Below, in pieces: positions 33,901-41,851 of a stretch of DNA of 64,000 bases (the first letter of the stretch is position 1; the number at the start of each line of letters is the position of its first letter). Under the pieces are notes generated by a model. The model saw nothing but the letters and a program-made list of their open reading frames with translations. It made no database searches and had not been told where the DNA came from. A program made the translations under genes and the position numbers. Source of the DNA: Rapana venosa (Eukaryota; Mollusca; Gastropoda; Neogastropoda; Muricidae); assembly GCA_028751875.1 (NCBI GenBank), contig CM054153.1:14249573-14313572 (forward strand), given 5' to 3'.

Positions 33901-34163
33901 CACACGAAGAGATATACACAGTGAGAACTCAGTGAAAACCATAATATTGTTTGTTCTCTGTTACCAGGACACTGTCGGTGGGTTACGGCAAGCCTCCAGT
34001 GGAGACGATCTCCACAATGGTCATCATCATCATTGCTGCTGGCCTCGGAATTCCCTTCATCATCATCATCGTTGGCGGGATCTACGTCTGTGCCAGGAAA
34101 CGACGCAGCGATTATGAAGAGATTGGCAGTCAAGTGTCGAGGGATAACCCTCGCATGAATTGA
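16962..34163 (+). CDS. GLMP: GLMP, glycosylated lysosomal membrane protein (6 exons)
   Basis: Coding exons are 16962-17048, 21460-21786, 22341-22547, 24567-24788, 31763-32040 and 33968-34163 (stop TGA 34161-34163), giving 438 aa; human GLMP has about 406. A signal peptide ([14 protein letters not shown], cleavage near residue 23) opens the protein. Conserved landmarks are [26 protein letters not shown] joined to [37 protein letters not shown] and NVSFGLA. Many N-x-S/T sites fit a heavily glycosylated lumen. Exon 6 supplies one membrane helix ([20 protein letters not shown]) and a short cytosolic tail [10 protein letters not shown], with YEEI as a YxxPhi lysosomal sorting signal. In vertebrates GLMP is the partner that stabilises the lysosomal transporter MFSD1. 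Introns are GT-AG except intron 3, which uses GAG/GCGAGT (GC-AG). Tandem expansions affect introns 2, 4 and 5 and the exon 3 end. A second donor at 22638 would add 30 aa in frame. Confidence 0.93.
17049..18339. other. GLMP intron 1, first part
   Basis: No exon is seen. A stretch at 17618-17720 repeats GTAATGGTACTA and TTAGTACT, and a looser inverted match (AAAAAGTACCAATACTAATA) lies at 18212-18235. These may be the ends of an old DNA transposon, but this is not certain. Confidence 0.4.
18340..18800 (+). mobile_element. SINE-B interrupted by another SINE 3' module
   Basis: A SINE-B head (AGGGTAGCCTGGTAGTTAGG, 18347-18366) is followed by CCCTGGAGTTAACGTCGGTA. The text then switches to CCCAAAGTTGGAATGCGGCT and AATCTCACCATTGGTGAACT, the shared 3' module, and a C-run. 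It returns to SINE-B with GACTCCAGTAAAAGTCTTTA and CATCTTGTGCACACATTAAA. The simplest reading is one SINE nested in another. Confidence 0.7.
18825..19560 (+). repeat. SINE 3' modules and a poly-C run in GLMP intron 1
   Basis: Two 3' modules are visible: 18828-18922 (AATCTTACCTTGGGTGAACC, GAGCTCTAGC) and 19470-19555 (AAATATTGCCATTGGTAAAA). A run of about 20 C lies at 19398-19417. The middle (18925-19370) shows no family that I recognise. Confidence 0.55.
19561..20147. other. GLMP intron 1, A-rich stretch
   Basis: Many A-runs and GAAGAAAA-type strings occur (19840-20075). No exon or repeat family was recognised. Confidence 0.4.
20148..20285 (-). repeat. Family D repeat, reversed
   Basis: On the minus strand this reads AGCTGGTGCTGATTATAGCA, then CTGACCACACTTGG, AAGAAAGGGGCTAGTTTTAG and CCTTGACTGTGTTATGCTGA, the order seen at 24357-24465 and 1310-1440. 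Confidence 0.7.
20636..20818 (+). mobile_element. SINE-B 3' half
   Basis: CGCAGAACATCTTGCACACA, TTTTCGTAAGAGTAGGCCAT, GGTGGGAACAGATGACAGAA, CATACACACGGGGACTGGAT and AAGTGCTTATTCCATTATCC occur in order, followed by an A-rich tail. It lacks the tRNA-like head. The upstream 20540-20635 is CA-rich simple repeat. Confidence 0.9.
20843..21235 (+). mobile_element. SINE-C copy with tRNA-like head
   Basis: The head GTTGGTCTAGAGGTAGTGCA and B-box-like CCAGGTTTGATACCC (20892-20906) indicate tRNA ancestry. The body has AAAGAACCCATGGCAACAAT, TTCGTAGAAGAAAGCCACTG, GGTGGTGCTGCTCTTGTGGC and GTTTCACGCAGAGAAAACTT. It is the most complete SINE-C of the window and lies in GLMP intron 1, sense to the gene. Confidence 0.85.
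21386..21412. repeat. (TA)n just before GLMP exon 2
   Basis: About 26 bases of TA lie some 45 bp upstream of the exon 2 acceptor at 21458-21459. This is near where a branch point would be expected. Confidence 0.9.
21820..21957. repeat. (TCTA)n/(TA)n/(GAT)n compound microsatellite after exon 2
   Basis: TCTA and TA repeats start about 34 bp after the exon 2 donor (21787) and end in (GAT)n at 21938-21957. The Ile-Tyr tail of the exon 2 frame is this repeat, not protein. Confidence 0.95.
21966..22165 (+). mobile_element. SINE-A 3' part with a triplicated 29-bp B-box segment
   Basis: A 29-bp unit (GTCCTGTGGGTGTGTGAAGT plus TGTGGGTTA) is repeated three times from 21977 to 22063. The unit corresponds to the GTCCATGAAGTCGTGGGTTC region around the B box of SINE-A. 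The usual SINE-A body follows: GGTGGGGATTTTTGTGATCT, AGTGCAGACCTGCTATTGCC and TTAATTGCCTT. The A-box head is absent. Confidence 0.8.
22548..22725 (+). repeat. GLMP: 90-bp tandem duplication of the GLMP exon 3 end and donor
   Basis: The unit running from AACAACACTGCAGGATCTAT through TTTTGAGGCGAGT and on to CGGCCTACCCTTTTC is present twice (about 22518-22607 and 22608-22697), with a third partial start at 22698. Each full unit ends the exon text in TTTTGAG followed by a GC-type donor (GCGAGT at 22548 and 22638). The 90 bp are a multiple of three with no stop, so either donor gives an in-frame product. Confidence 0.9.
22726..24011. other. GLMP intron 3, mostly unrecognised
   Basis: Intron 3 runs from 22548 (or 22638) to 24566. 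It holds CTTCTTCTT repeats at 22722-22740 and otherwise no exon-like frame. 23500-23760 has moderate GC and longer frames but no recognisable protein. Confidence 0.45.
24012..24535 (+). mobile_element. SINE-B with embedded family D block, GLMP intron 3
   Basis: The head GACAGGATAGTGTGGTTGGTTA, a diverged B box, TTCCACTGGAGTTAACATTA, GACTATAAACTGAGGTCCCA and GGGAACAGATGACAAAATTT follow SINE-B order. Family D sequence interrupts at about 24313-24470. SINE-B then resumes with GGGACTGGATGTAAAAAAAA and ATGCTTATTCCATGATCCTC and ends 30 bp before the exon 4 acceptor. Confidence 0.85.
24811..29540 (+). repeat. 4.7-kb minisatellite of a 33-bp SINE A-box unit, GLMP intron 4
   Basis: About 140 head-to-tail copies of a 33-bp unit, GACAGGTGCTGTAGCTGAGT plus GGTTAAAGACRTG. 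The main variation is at the end of the unit (GTG, ATG or AGG before GACAGG). The core TAGCTGAGTGG matches the tRNA gene A box (TRGYNNARNGG) and equals the head of SINE-A seen at 12885. The last unit (29520-29540) runs directly into the rest of a SINE-A. Because 33 is divisible by three and no stop occurs in several frames, long frames of up to 491 codons exist on both strands; they are not genes. Confidence 0.97.
29541..29830 (+). mobile_element. SINE-A body continuing from the minisatellite
   Basis: GTCCATGAAGTCGTGGGTTC, GGTGAATTAAGGGTGGGGGA, TCAAGTGCAGACCTGACAGT, CCTTAATTGCCTTCGCATAT, AGAGGATCAAATATGCACAT and GAACATACCCAGCATTCATC follow in the usual SINE-A order, and then the shared 3' module. 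The array therefore sits inside one SINE-A copy, at its 5' head. Confidence 0.85.
29831..30590. other. GLMP intron 4 after the array, mostly unrecognised
   Basis: AT-rich, with a shared SINE 3' module at about 30178-30227 (AATCTCGCCATTGGGAAACT, GCCAAGGAAC). No exon is seen. Confidence 0.45.
30595..30765 (+). mobile_element. tRNA-derived SINE head (second SINE-B-like type)
   Basis: GTAGGATGGTTAAGACGTTT, then GTGAGGTTCTGGGTTCGATT with the B box GGGTTCGATTCC, and CCAGTTTGACAAAAAAATCG. The same head occurs at 50392-50495, where it is followed by SINE-B body sequence. Here a SINE-B 3' fragment follows at 30838-30925. Confidence 0.7.
30838..30925 (+). mobile_element. SINE-B 3' fragment
   Basis: AGATGACAAAATTTAACAAA, then CACGGAACTGAAGTAAATAA and TCCATTATCCTCGATAAAAG match the SINE-B 3' end with several small deletions. 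Confidence 0.7.
30926..31494. other. GLMP intron 4, unrecognised
   Basis: A short direct repeat (GGATAACTGGATAACTG) lies at 31127-31144. No exon or repeat family was recognised. Confidence 0.45.
31495..31708 (-). mobile_element. SINE-B copy just upstream of GLMP exon 5
   Basis: On the minus strand it carries GACTATAAGCCGAGGC, CATCTTGCGCACACGTTAAA, GGGAACGGATGACGAAATTG, CACACAGGGACTGGATGTAA and GTGAGTGCTTATTCCATTAT. It lies antisense to GLMP and ends only about 55 bp before the exon 5 acceptor (31761-31762), so the branch point region is at or next to its edge. Confidence 0.9.
32026..32910 (+). repeat. Tandem copies of the GLMP exon 5/intron 5 junction
   Basis: Nine diverged units of about 80-108 bp follow the true junction at 32040/32041. 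Each holds AAAGCAACTACACTGCATGG (the last 16 or so exon bases), GTGAGTGTGTG, GTAGTATTCGGCTAGGCT and a long G-run. Junction cores lie at about 32121, 32205, 32288, 32381, 32469, 32568, 32676, 32753 and 32841. Seven of the nine keep GTGAGT; the ones near 32288 and 32841 do not. The G-runs could form G-quadruplexes. Confidence 0.92.
32911..33567. other. GLMP intron 5, later part
   Basis: An open frame of 148 codons (32953-33399) is AT-rich, has no family similarity and starts in a poly-T-preceded stretch. I do not call it a gene. The rest is non-coding intron. Confidence 0.45.
33568..33800 (+). mobile_element. SINE-B copy, degraded, GLMP intron 5
   Basis: AGGATAGCCTGCTTGGTTAG-like head (33567-33587), GACTATAAACTGAAGTCCTG, GAAAACCCGTTCCACTTTTA, GGAAGAGTAGGC and GGTAGAAACGGATGACAGAA are in SINE-B order. 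The 3' terminal block is lost. Confidence 0.75.
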
Positions 34164-34274
34164 TGATTAGATGAGTGCTATGTTGATAGTTTTGAAAGGT
34201 TTAATTCTTTGCTTTTGTGATGATTAGATGAGTGCTATGTTGATAGTTTTGAAAGGTTTAATTCTTTGCTTTTG
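34161..34274 (+). repeat. 57-bp tandem duplication beginning at the GLMP stop codon
   Basis: TGATGATTAGATGAGTGCTA through TTAATTCTTTGCTTTTG is present twice without a visible change, at 34161-34217 and 34218-34274. The first TGA is the stop codon, so the duplicate lies wholly in the 3' UTR. A GT tract follows. Confidence 0.95.
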
Positions 34275-36345
34275 TGTGTGTGTATGTGTGTGTGTGTGCA
34301 GGGGAGAGGGGGGGTTATTAAATTGATATTCATGTGCCTGATTAGATTTAAAAAGAAAAATTAATTCTACTCCAGTTTTGGACAATTTGCTTTTGATCAC
34401 ATGAGTCGCCTCAGGTTAACAGTAAAATACTCTCACAGTCTTGTGATAAGTCTTTACTAGTTGATGACTTCAGAATCTTTTTTTTTTCTTTTTTTTTTAA
34501 AGTGTTGAATGATTTGGACAACATTCTTTTTCTTTCTTTTTTTTAAAAAGTGTTGAATGATTTGGACAACAGCAGAAGGGCATTCAGAGCTCACGATCTG
34601 AATGTGGCCAGGCCCTTCTAGGAGTGTAAAAATTTAAGGGCTGAAACACTAGGGTGTGTGTGTGTGTGTGTGGGGGGGGGGGGGGGTGTTCTTCTCTAAA
34701 GACCTGCTGTCTACCTCTCCTTAAGAGTCTCTCTTTTTCTTGTCAGCCAGGTTCAGTAAGGGAAAAACAATCTTATTTTCAAACTTGCAGTCACACTTAA
34801 CGGATGAGGTTCATTTTGTATGCTGCATAAGCAATATATTCATTAAATTTTAAAAAAATCTGTTGGGATAATGTTTTATGGGGTTTCATTTTGTGGCTGA
34901 AATTTTTGGCTGGACAGATTCAGATTTGGGTGTCGAGAGTTGATAGGCCACAAGGCTTCAGTCACATTTCTTTTCCTGTTATACCAACAGTTGCATTGTC
35001 TTTTTTCCTGTTGATTCCGCAAACTTGACAAGTAGATTTTTCCCATGCCAATTTACAGTAGTGATGTTGAGAAATCAAGTTTAGAAGAGGAAACAAGGTA
35101 AAAAGAAAATGCTACTGTTGACAGTATTTTTTTTTTTTTTTGAGGGAAGGGAGAGGGTGTGTTGTCAGCTATTTGGGTGAACTTTTTTTAGTTGGCACTA
35201 ACAGCAGTTGCTCATAAGTCTTATTGATCATACAACTTGAGAAACCAGTTCGAATCAGTTTGGTTGGACCTATTGGGTGTTGAAACGGATAAACTGCTAC
35301 ACAAACTGTCGGAAAGGTGTAAACGTTTTTGCGAATTCTGAGGTTTCAGTCACACATTCAGCAGACATATATATATTCATGTTTGAAAAATGGGTGCGAG
35401 CTTCGTGCCGAGTTCTGATTGGCTGGAGGATACTTGCAAAGCATTTTGAATAGATTGCAATATATTGCAAATATTCGGGTTTATACTTTTATACCCAGGG
35501 CGGTTTAGATTTTCATGTTCATTGTCAAATTATCCGATTGGGATTTTTTTCTCACTGATCTTTCTAGGAGTATGTTTAAAAAAAACTAACTCATGTGTTA
35601 AGTGTTTGTGCCATTTAAAGAAATCACTTCAAAGTGAGGTGAGAATTCCATCCAGTGGAATTCAGTGGAAATTACTTAGTATTTCCCATGATTTCCCATG
35701 ACTAGTTACCATGACAAAAATTTTATTATCCGTTGCAAGAAAAATTGATGAGAAATAAAAAAAGGAATTTAGGGTCAGATTTATTTTTTAGTAACACCCC
35801 CTTCAAATTTGGATACTTTTTTCCATTAAGGATGAAAAGCTGATGCAGAAATTGAAATTTTTGGTTGATTCGTATTAAAAAAAAAAAATTGTACAACAAT
35901 TTTTTTTCTTAGCACTTTTCGCATTTCTCATGCAGGCCATTGATTAAAAAAAAATTCTCAGTTGTATCCCTAATAAGAAAGCATCCATTAAAAAAAAATT
36001 CTCTTTTGTGTGTGTGTGTGTGCATGTGTGGGTAAAATGGACTTGACTGCATTCATGTCCCATAAATCCTGAGTTAGTGGAACTTGCAGGCATTGTGTCT
36101 CAGGCAAGTGAAGAGGCCTGGCTGAGCTCATATTCTCCAGGTCATAAATTGCAGGCTAGGTACGTTTAGGTCGACCATGCCACCAGCCATAGTTAGCTTT
36201 CTTTTCTGTGAAAGCTGAATGGGTTTACTTTCATGAATGTGCCAAAATGTACACATGCTTGTTCTTCTGTGGTTTTCTCTTGTGCTTGTAACTCTGCAGG
36301 AGGTCTGGTTTGAACTTATACATTTAGATTTTAGGTTAGAACATA
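34275..36345 (+). other. GLMP 3' UTR and downstream non-coding DNA
   Basis: A candidate poly(A) signal AATAAA lies at 35754-35759, which would give a 3' UTR of about 1.6 kb; nearer signals are not obvious. A second short duplication (AGTGTTGAATGATTTGGACA) lies at about 34500 and 34548, and a GT/G-run at 34653-34687. No other gene is seen. Confidence 0.4.
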
Positions 36346-36560
36346 TGAAAAATGCCCCCCAGAATATTTGTCAGGTTTGTTTGAAAGAAAGGCAGGGGTA
36401 CAGGAAAGACAGAAAAAAGAGGATAGAAAGGTATTGAGAAAGATGGAAACAGAGCCAGTGACAGAAAAAAAGGACGTAGAAAAAAGAAAATTTGCCCAGA
36501 CTCTTTAGGTGGGGATACTATCCGTGTTGAAAAGTCCCTGGCATCTCCATGGGAGAATCG
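36346..36560 (+). mobile_element. LINE-U 3' end fragment
   Basis: Read on the minus strand it shows TATCCCCACCTAAAGAGTCT and, further on, the pyrimidine-rich stretch and CTTTCTTTCAAAC typical of the blocks at 5990-6180 and 12045-12200. It is truncated and lies in plus orientation, like the copy at 3045. Confidence 0.45.
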
Positions 36561-38155
36561 TAAGGGCGACCTTGCTTTATTGTCTTATCTGAAGGACTCG
36601 CCGGGGAACAAAAGTAGAACCAGTGTTCATTGCAGAAGAGAACCAATCTACTCGCATAGACACTCACATGAACAATCGAGCCTGCAACCTCAAGTACCTG
36701 CAAGATCACATAAAGGGCAAAGTATCCCAGAGGCTAGACTGTAGTAACTTTTTTTCCTTGGACCCAGAGGTTGAAGCTCTATGTTAAGATAGAACCCTTT
36801 AAAAAAAAAGAAAGAGGGGGTGGGGGGTGGGTGGGAGTTGCTACTTGCTAAATCAAAGGCAAGTAATAGCTAGATGATTTCCATTTTGTATTTCTGGAGT
36901 GGACTGTTGTTTTTTTCTTGTAGTGAAAGTTTCCAGATTGAGTGTGTAAATAGAGAGTGAGTGTGTTGGTGTGTATGCCTTAAAGGAGTATCTATGCAAA
37001 TGGGTATATATATATATTTTAAGATTTAATTCAGAATTAATTATGCAGGCCTAGTGGGTAGAGATGATTGTTTACATTCCAGAATTGCTTATATATTTGC
37101 ATGTCATGTAGGTAGAAAAGGGAGGGGGTGTCTTTTTTTCTCTCTCTATGATTGTAGATTGTGTGTGTGTGTGAACATAGATTTTATATGTGTGGATTCA
37201 TTTTTGTATGAACTCCCCCACCCTTCATTTTATATCCCTCTCCTTCATATGCACTTGTACTTTAAGAAAAGATATTTTGTTTGTGGGCTAGAGAAGTTTA
37301 AGCTGGAAGAAGTGGCAGTGTTTGTGGATGGTTCAGTGACGAGAGATTATTTTTCAAAGTTTGTTCATTTTGGTGTCAGCTATAGTAGTCTTCTGTAATC
37401 CCAGCTTGGTATGTTGCTCTCTTGCTCAGCAGAGTATTGGCAGAATTTTTGGCAAACTTGGATGGAGCTCTGATGGAGGGGGTGTTTCAGAGTTAACAAA
37501 TTTTAAGATATGCTACCTGTGGAAAGTCTGCTCTTCACATTTTCGACCAGCAATTCTTGTCTGTGGCCTAGGTATCCTCATGGATTTGTTCCACTTCAGA
37601 CCAGCCTATGGAGAAGATATGTTCAAAGAGGTTGTATTTTATAGAAAAATCTGTTTGTGGGCTGCATTGACCATAGTAAATTACCGTGTTTTAGGCTTGA
37701 AAATCGCTGCATTAGTTTCATGCTATAAACTCCACAGATTTAAAGTTGTAGAAATTGTGCATTTCAAATTGAGGCAGCGAAGTTTGCTTTTCCAATAAGT
37801 CACCAAAGGTAAGACAATCAGTGTTAAATATGCCTTCATGATTGGTGATGTTCTGGGCTTTTCCTTAAAATTTTCATTTAAAACACGTTAATGAAACAAC
37901 AGTTGCTGTTACTTTTAGGCCAGGGGGAAAAAATGGAAATAAAAATGTGTGAGATAAAGTAATTGTCAACAGCAGAACTATACCTGTTCCTAGGAAGCTA
38001 TTCCTAGAAAAGATGATCAACTCAACCCTGTCGCAGTACTATGTATGGCAGGATGAAAGCAAAAAGTGTCCACAGAGGTTCATGATAGTAATCCATGCGC
38101 CAGTCTCAGTAATACTAATAGGGTGACTGAGTCTCTTGTGTTTTGGACAGATGAC
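36561..38155. other. Intergenic, no gene recognised
   Basis: Frames of 114 and 145 codons at 37054-37398 and 37361-37798 have no motif, poor initiation context and no splice support. A GT tract lies at 37157-37172. Nothing else was recognised. Confidence 0.45.
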
Positions 38156-39066
38156 TAATGCTTTGTATTTGGGACCCAAACTCACCATTTTAGCATTCAA
38201 ACTTCCTTATTTTGACCTTTAAAACTCCTGTGTCACAGGGGGTAGACAAGTCTGGAAGGTATCCAAGGCAGTTGCTTTTTTTACATATAATTTTTTTAAG
38301 TTTTTTTGTGTCTTCGAGAATTTTCTTCCTGTCTTTGAGGATATTCTATATCATCAGCATACTTAGACTTACGAGCTCGCCTTTATAGTAGGAAAATGGT
38401 CATGATGTAGAAATTTTACCAGAGGAGAATCTTGGAATTTAAGCTAAGGAATGAATGTGATATGGTGGGAAGACGCGAAGGCCCTCTTCAGTTTTTGTGC
38501 TCAGTGATCGAGACTTTTGCCTGATCTTGTGTCATTTCACTTTTCTTATAGAGGTGTTATTGTTTGTGGCTCTGTGCCCAGTTCTTGTTTCCTGCTTCAC
38601 TGCAGGCATTCACTATTTGTTGCTAATATCACCACCATCGCATTTTGTGCAGTATCTTTCAATGTCTTTCAATTCCTTCATTTTATTTGGTACCAAAACT
38701 CATTTTGATATTCAAAACTCCTTATCGGTATGACAGGGGGGTAAACAGGTCTGCGTTAAAGAAGTAAAAAATCGACTCCAGGTTATCCCATGGGAGTTGC
38801 TAGTTTTCCCTCTTTGAGGTTTTTTGTCGGCCATAGTGATAACAGTTACTGCTCACCTTAATTGCGGGGGAACCGTTGTGATGCAGAAATGTTACCAGTG
38901 GAGAACCTCAAACTTAAAATGAGGGAGTATGATGAGGTGGGTAGTTTTTGTACTCGGTGATCGTGACTTGCATGACCTTGTATCTTGATTTTTCATGTAG
39001 AGATATTTTGTTTATTTATTTATGTCACAGCAGATTTCTTGTGTCTTGATTTTTCATGTAGAGATA
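38156..39066 (+). repeat. Diverged tandem duplication, period about 450-500 bp
   Basis: Paired blocks are ACAGGGGGTAGACAAGTCT (38236) with ACAGGGGGGTAAACAGGTCT (38734), TGATGTAGAAATTTTACCAG (38402) with TGATGCAGAAATGTTACCAG (38879), and CAGTGATCGAGACTT (38502) with CGGTGATCGTGACTT (38956). A third partial (TCTTGATTTTTCATGTAGAG) lies at 39045. No protein is recognisable in either copy. Confidence 0.7.
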
Positions 39067-39480
39067 GTAGTGTTTGTATATCGCAGCAGATCTCTCTGCG
39101 GGCTGCTCTTCCCAGGAAGAGCGCGTCGCCACAAGTGCAGCGCCACCCATTTTGTTTTTCTTTTCCTGCTGCAACTGTATTTGTTTCTGATATTCCCTAT
39201 CAGAGTGGCTTTTTTTCATACAGAATTTTGCCAGGGACAACTCTCTTGTTGCCGTTCGTTCTTTTACGTGTGCTAAATAATTTTGTGTTACACAAAGGAC
39301 CTTGGTTTATCCTGTTATCTGAAAGACTATTACCCAGATCACCACTCATGGTCTAATGGATGGGGGGAAAAGTTTCGGGCCCAAACAGGGGTCGAACCAC
39401 TGCTCACTTCTGGCCTGGACTTTTCGCTTTCTAGGCAGGTGCGTTGCCTCTAGACCACCGATCCACCTTGTGGCCAAAGA
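39067..39480 (-). mobile_element. SINE-C copy, reversed
   Basis: On the minus strand it has GGTCTAGAGGCAACGCACCT (tRNA-like head, 39458-39439), TTCGACCCCTGTTTGGG, a CCAAGGTCCTTTGTG block, AAAATTCTGTATGAAAAAAAGCC and GGTGGCGCTGCACTTGTGGC, the SINE-C order. Confidence 0.8.
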
Positions 39481-39907
39481 TGTACATTTTTCTGTGCTTA
39501 GTCCCTTCAAGTGCTTCCCTGAAGGTGGTCAGGATATTTTAAAAACTCAGTTCAGTTCGTACCACAAATGAGACATTCTCATTTTCACTTTTGATTTAGT
39601 TTTGATTGTTGAAAGATGAACGAGACACCACCACCTGACCCATACATTCAAGATTTCAAGACAACACGTAGGGGTTCGTTCTTATGAAAATGTTTATTTT
39701 TTATTGAGTCTTTAAAAATATTTTGGGAATGCCATTTTGGGGTGAATTTCTTGTGTCCAAATTTTGTCTGCCAATTCAGAATACTGGAAATTTGTTGGAA
39801 ACCCACTCATTCCAGCAAACTTACATTGAATACAGAGGCAAAGGTTGGTGTGAAGTTTTCAAATTTATTTGAGAAATGTGTGTGCGTGTATCTCCACAAA
39901 CCCACTC

Positions 39908-40318
39908 TAAGAACACTCGGCAAACTTATTTAGAAAGGAAACCCTGAAGTTCGCTGGACTAAGTCGGCAAACTTATTTAGAAAGGAAACCCTGAAGTTCG
40001 CTGGACTAAGTGGGTTTGTGTGGACCTCCACCATCCCCCGCCACCACCCTCTGGGTTATTTCCTTATATACTTTTCTAAAGCCCCCTAGTGACAACTACT
40101 CACTTTATCTCAGCCAATCAGATCAGACTTCTCATTTAGTAAGAACTGCTCCGATTGGCCGAGAAAGAGTGAATAGTCGTCACTAGGGGGCTTTAGAAAA
40201 GTATATAAGGAAATAACCCAGAGGGTGGTGGCGGGGGATGGTGGAGGTCCACACAAACCCACTTACTCCAGCGAACTTCAGGGTTTCCCTTCTAAATAAG
40301 TATTGCCGAGTGTTCTTA
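39908..40318. mobile_element. 411-bp foldback (inverted-repeat) element
   Basis: The termini TAAGAACACTCGGCAA (39908-39923) and TTGCCGAGTGTTCTTA (40303-40318) are perfect inverted copies. The two halves remain inverted copies nearly to the centre: CTAAAGCCCCCTAGTGAC (40076) against GTCACTAGGGGGCTTTAG (40178), and AGCCAATCAGATCAG against CTGCTCCGATTGGCC. Only about 20 bases remain as loop near 40128-40147. The left arm has an extra 47-bp direct duplication (39918 and 39965). No coding sequence is present. Confidence 0.9.
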
Positions 40319-40560
40319 ACATAATTTCTATTCTCCCCCAACTCCTCAGCCACAGCTACAAAATTCATCTACACTGAATACTCAAAATAGTGAGGTTTAT
40401 ACGTATGCGACCGTTTACACCCACCTTTAAGAAAGCTGCATTCTGACTTCAGTTCTCAAGTTGACTTGAAAATGACAGCTTTTGCCAATATTAAAATGAG
40501 ATCCCTGCATCACCACATCAAGTAAGATTTTATGACAAACCATGTACCAGGAATAAAGAG
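40319..40560. other. Intergenic, nothing recognised
   Basis: A short stretch between the foldback element and a minisatellite. The text AAGAAAGCTGCATTCTGACTTCAG resembles part of a SINE 3' module in reverse or variant form, but it was not assigned. Confidence 0.35.
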
Positions 40561-40565
40561 AAACA

Positions 40566-40712
40566 ATACATCACAGTACACAGGAAACCCCCCAAATACA
40601 TCGTAGTACACAGGAAACCCCCCAAATACATTGAGGTACACAGGGAAAAACCTGAATACATGGTACACAGGGAAAAACCATAATACATCATGGTACACAG
40701 AAAAATACAAGG
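40566..40712. repeat. Short minisatellite, unit about 26-32 bp, 5 copies
   Basis: Units of the form ACAGGAAACCCCCCAAATAC plus ATCGTAGTAC repeat, later changing to ACAGGGAAAAACCATAATAC. It accounts for the YDVFGGFPVY-type frames on the minus strand. Confidence 0.85.
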
Positions 40713-40869
40713 ATGACTAACGTTCATCACTTCTGACCATTCCATTCGAAAAATGCTAAAAGTGAACAACAGAACCCAAGTATCCTGCCACATCTTGCAC
40801 AAGAACAGTCTCATTATTTATAATGATAATGAAACGGCAGAAATGACTATCTGCAGTAAACAATTAAAA

Positions 40870-41105
40870 AAACAGGAGGGGGGGGGGGAGGGGGACAAAG
40901 CTCAGTATTTCAAAAATAAACTCACCTGACATTTGGCACGTCATCAAAATAAACCCCAAACAAGCTATTGATAAAAAAGGTGCCAGAGAAAAAGAACTTA
41001 AGAATTGTTCTTAAATTGTTTTTCCTATTAAGCAATATTCGTGAGTTGGGGGCTGGAAAATGTCACTGCTTTAATGAACTTATCAGCTGTTCCCAGAGGG
41101 ACTTT
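40870..41105 (+). repeat. Diverged copy of the 1047-bp repeat's right part
   Basis: CTCAGTATTTCAAAAATAAA, GTGCCAGAGAAAAAGAAC, AAGCAATATTCGTGAGTTGG, TCACTGCTTTAATGAACTTA and TCAGCTGTTCCCAGAGGG parallel the end of the tandem unit at about 43970-44150. It is an older relative lying outside the array. Confidence 0.65.
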
Positions 41106-41174
41106 CGACATGTTGACTTATTACAACTTCAACTTTCTGAAGAACAAAATCCTGTCTTGGTATATACATATTTG

Positions 41175-41530
41175 TCTCGTGATGAAAGTGGCTTTTTCCT
41201 ACAGATGTTCGCCAGATACAGTTGGCCGGATAGTCCAGCAGTTTGGATGCCAGCTCAGCTGGAGCTTGTTGACCATGAAAATCTGTGAGCTGACAGTCCA
41301 GCTGGTTTTTGCCAGACACAACTCTTTTGTTTCTGTGAGTTCTGTTGTGTGTGTTAAATGCATGTTGCATATATACAGGACCTTGGGATTGTTGTCTTGT
41401 CCAAAAGACTTCCACCCAGATCATCACTCATCTCTGGTGGATGGGAGTTCAGTTGGGTTCAGATGGGAACTAAATTCATGACATCTTATTTGCTAAAAGG
41501 GGTTGCCTCTTTGTGGCTTGATCAATGATC
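41175..41530 (-). mobile_element. SINE-C copy, reversed
   Basis: On the minus strand it has a CCATCCACCAGAGATGAG block, CAAGGTCCTGTATATATG, AAAAGAGTTGTGTCTGGCAA and TGTAGGAAAAAGCCACTTTC in SINE-C order. The middle is expanded by about 80 bp at 41215-41300 (GGATAGTCCAGCAGTTTGGA). Confidence 0.7.
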
Positions 41531-41851
41531 ACAGAAAAGTAAAAAAAATTTTTTAAAATCTATCTATATAAAAAGAGAAAGTTCATAATCATTTGATTCA
41601 ACCCCTCCAGTACCTGTCAAATAAAAACAACAAAAAATGTCTGCTATTACAGGAAAAAGGGTCTGTAATGACAGAACATTAACCATCCTAGTCTTTTCAC
41701 TAGACTCGGAGAGGTGTGTCAGATAATCTAAACAAAACCCTCAAGTTCGCATCTATCATCACAGAAAAATAAAATCCATAGTCATTTCAAAAGAGGCCAT
41801 CAAAATTACTCTAGGCACCTAAAAGGTCTGCCAGGTAATATGAGCAACCCC
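41531..41851. other. Non-coding, related to 42564-42660
   Basis: Blocks such as CACTAGACTCGGAGAGGTGT and GTCTGCCAGGTAATATGAGC resemble CACTAGACCCCTCAGGTGTC and GTCATAATTTGAGCAAAGCC at 42612. These look like diverged tandem units interrupted by the TTAA-flanked element. Confidence 0.4.
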
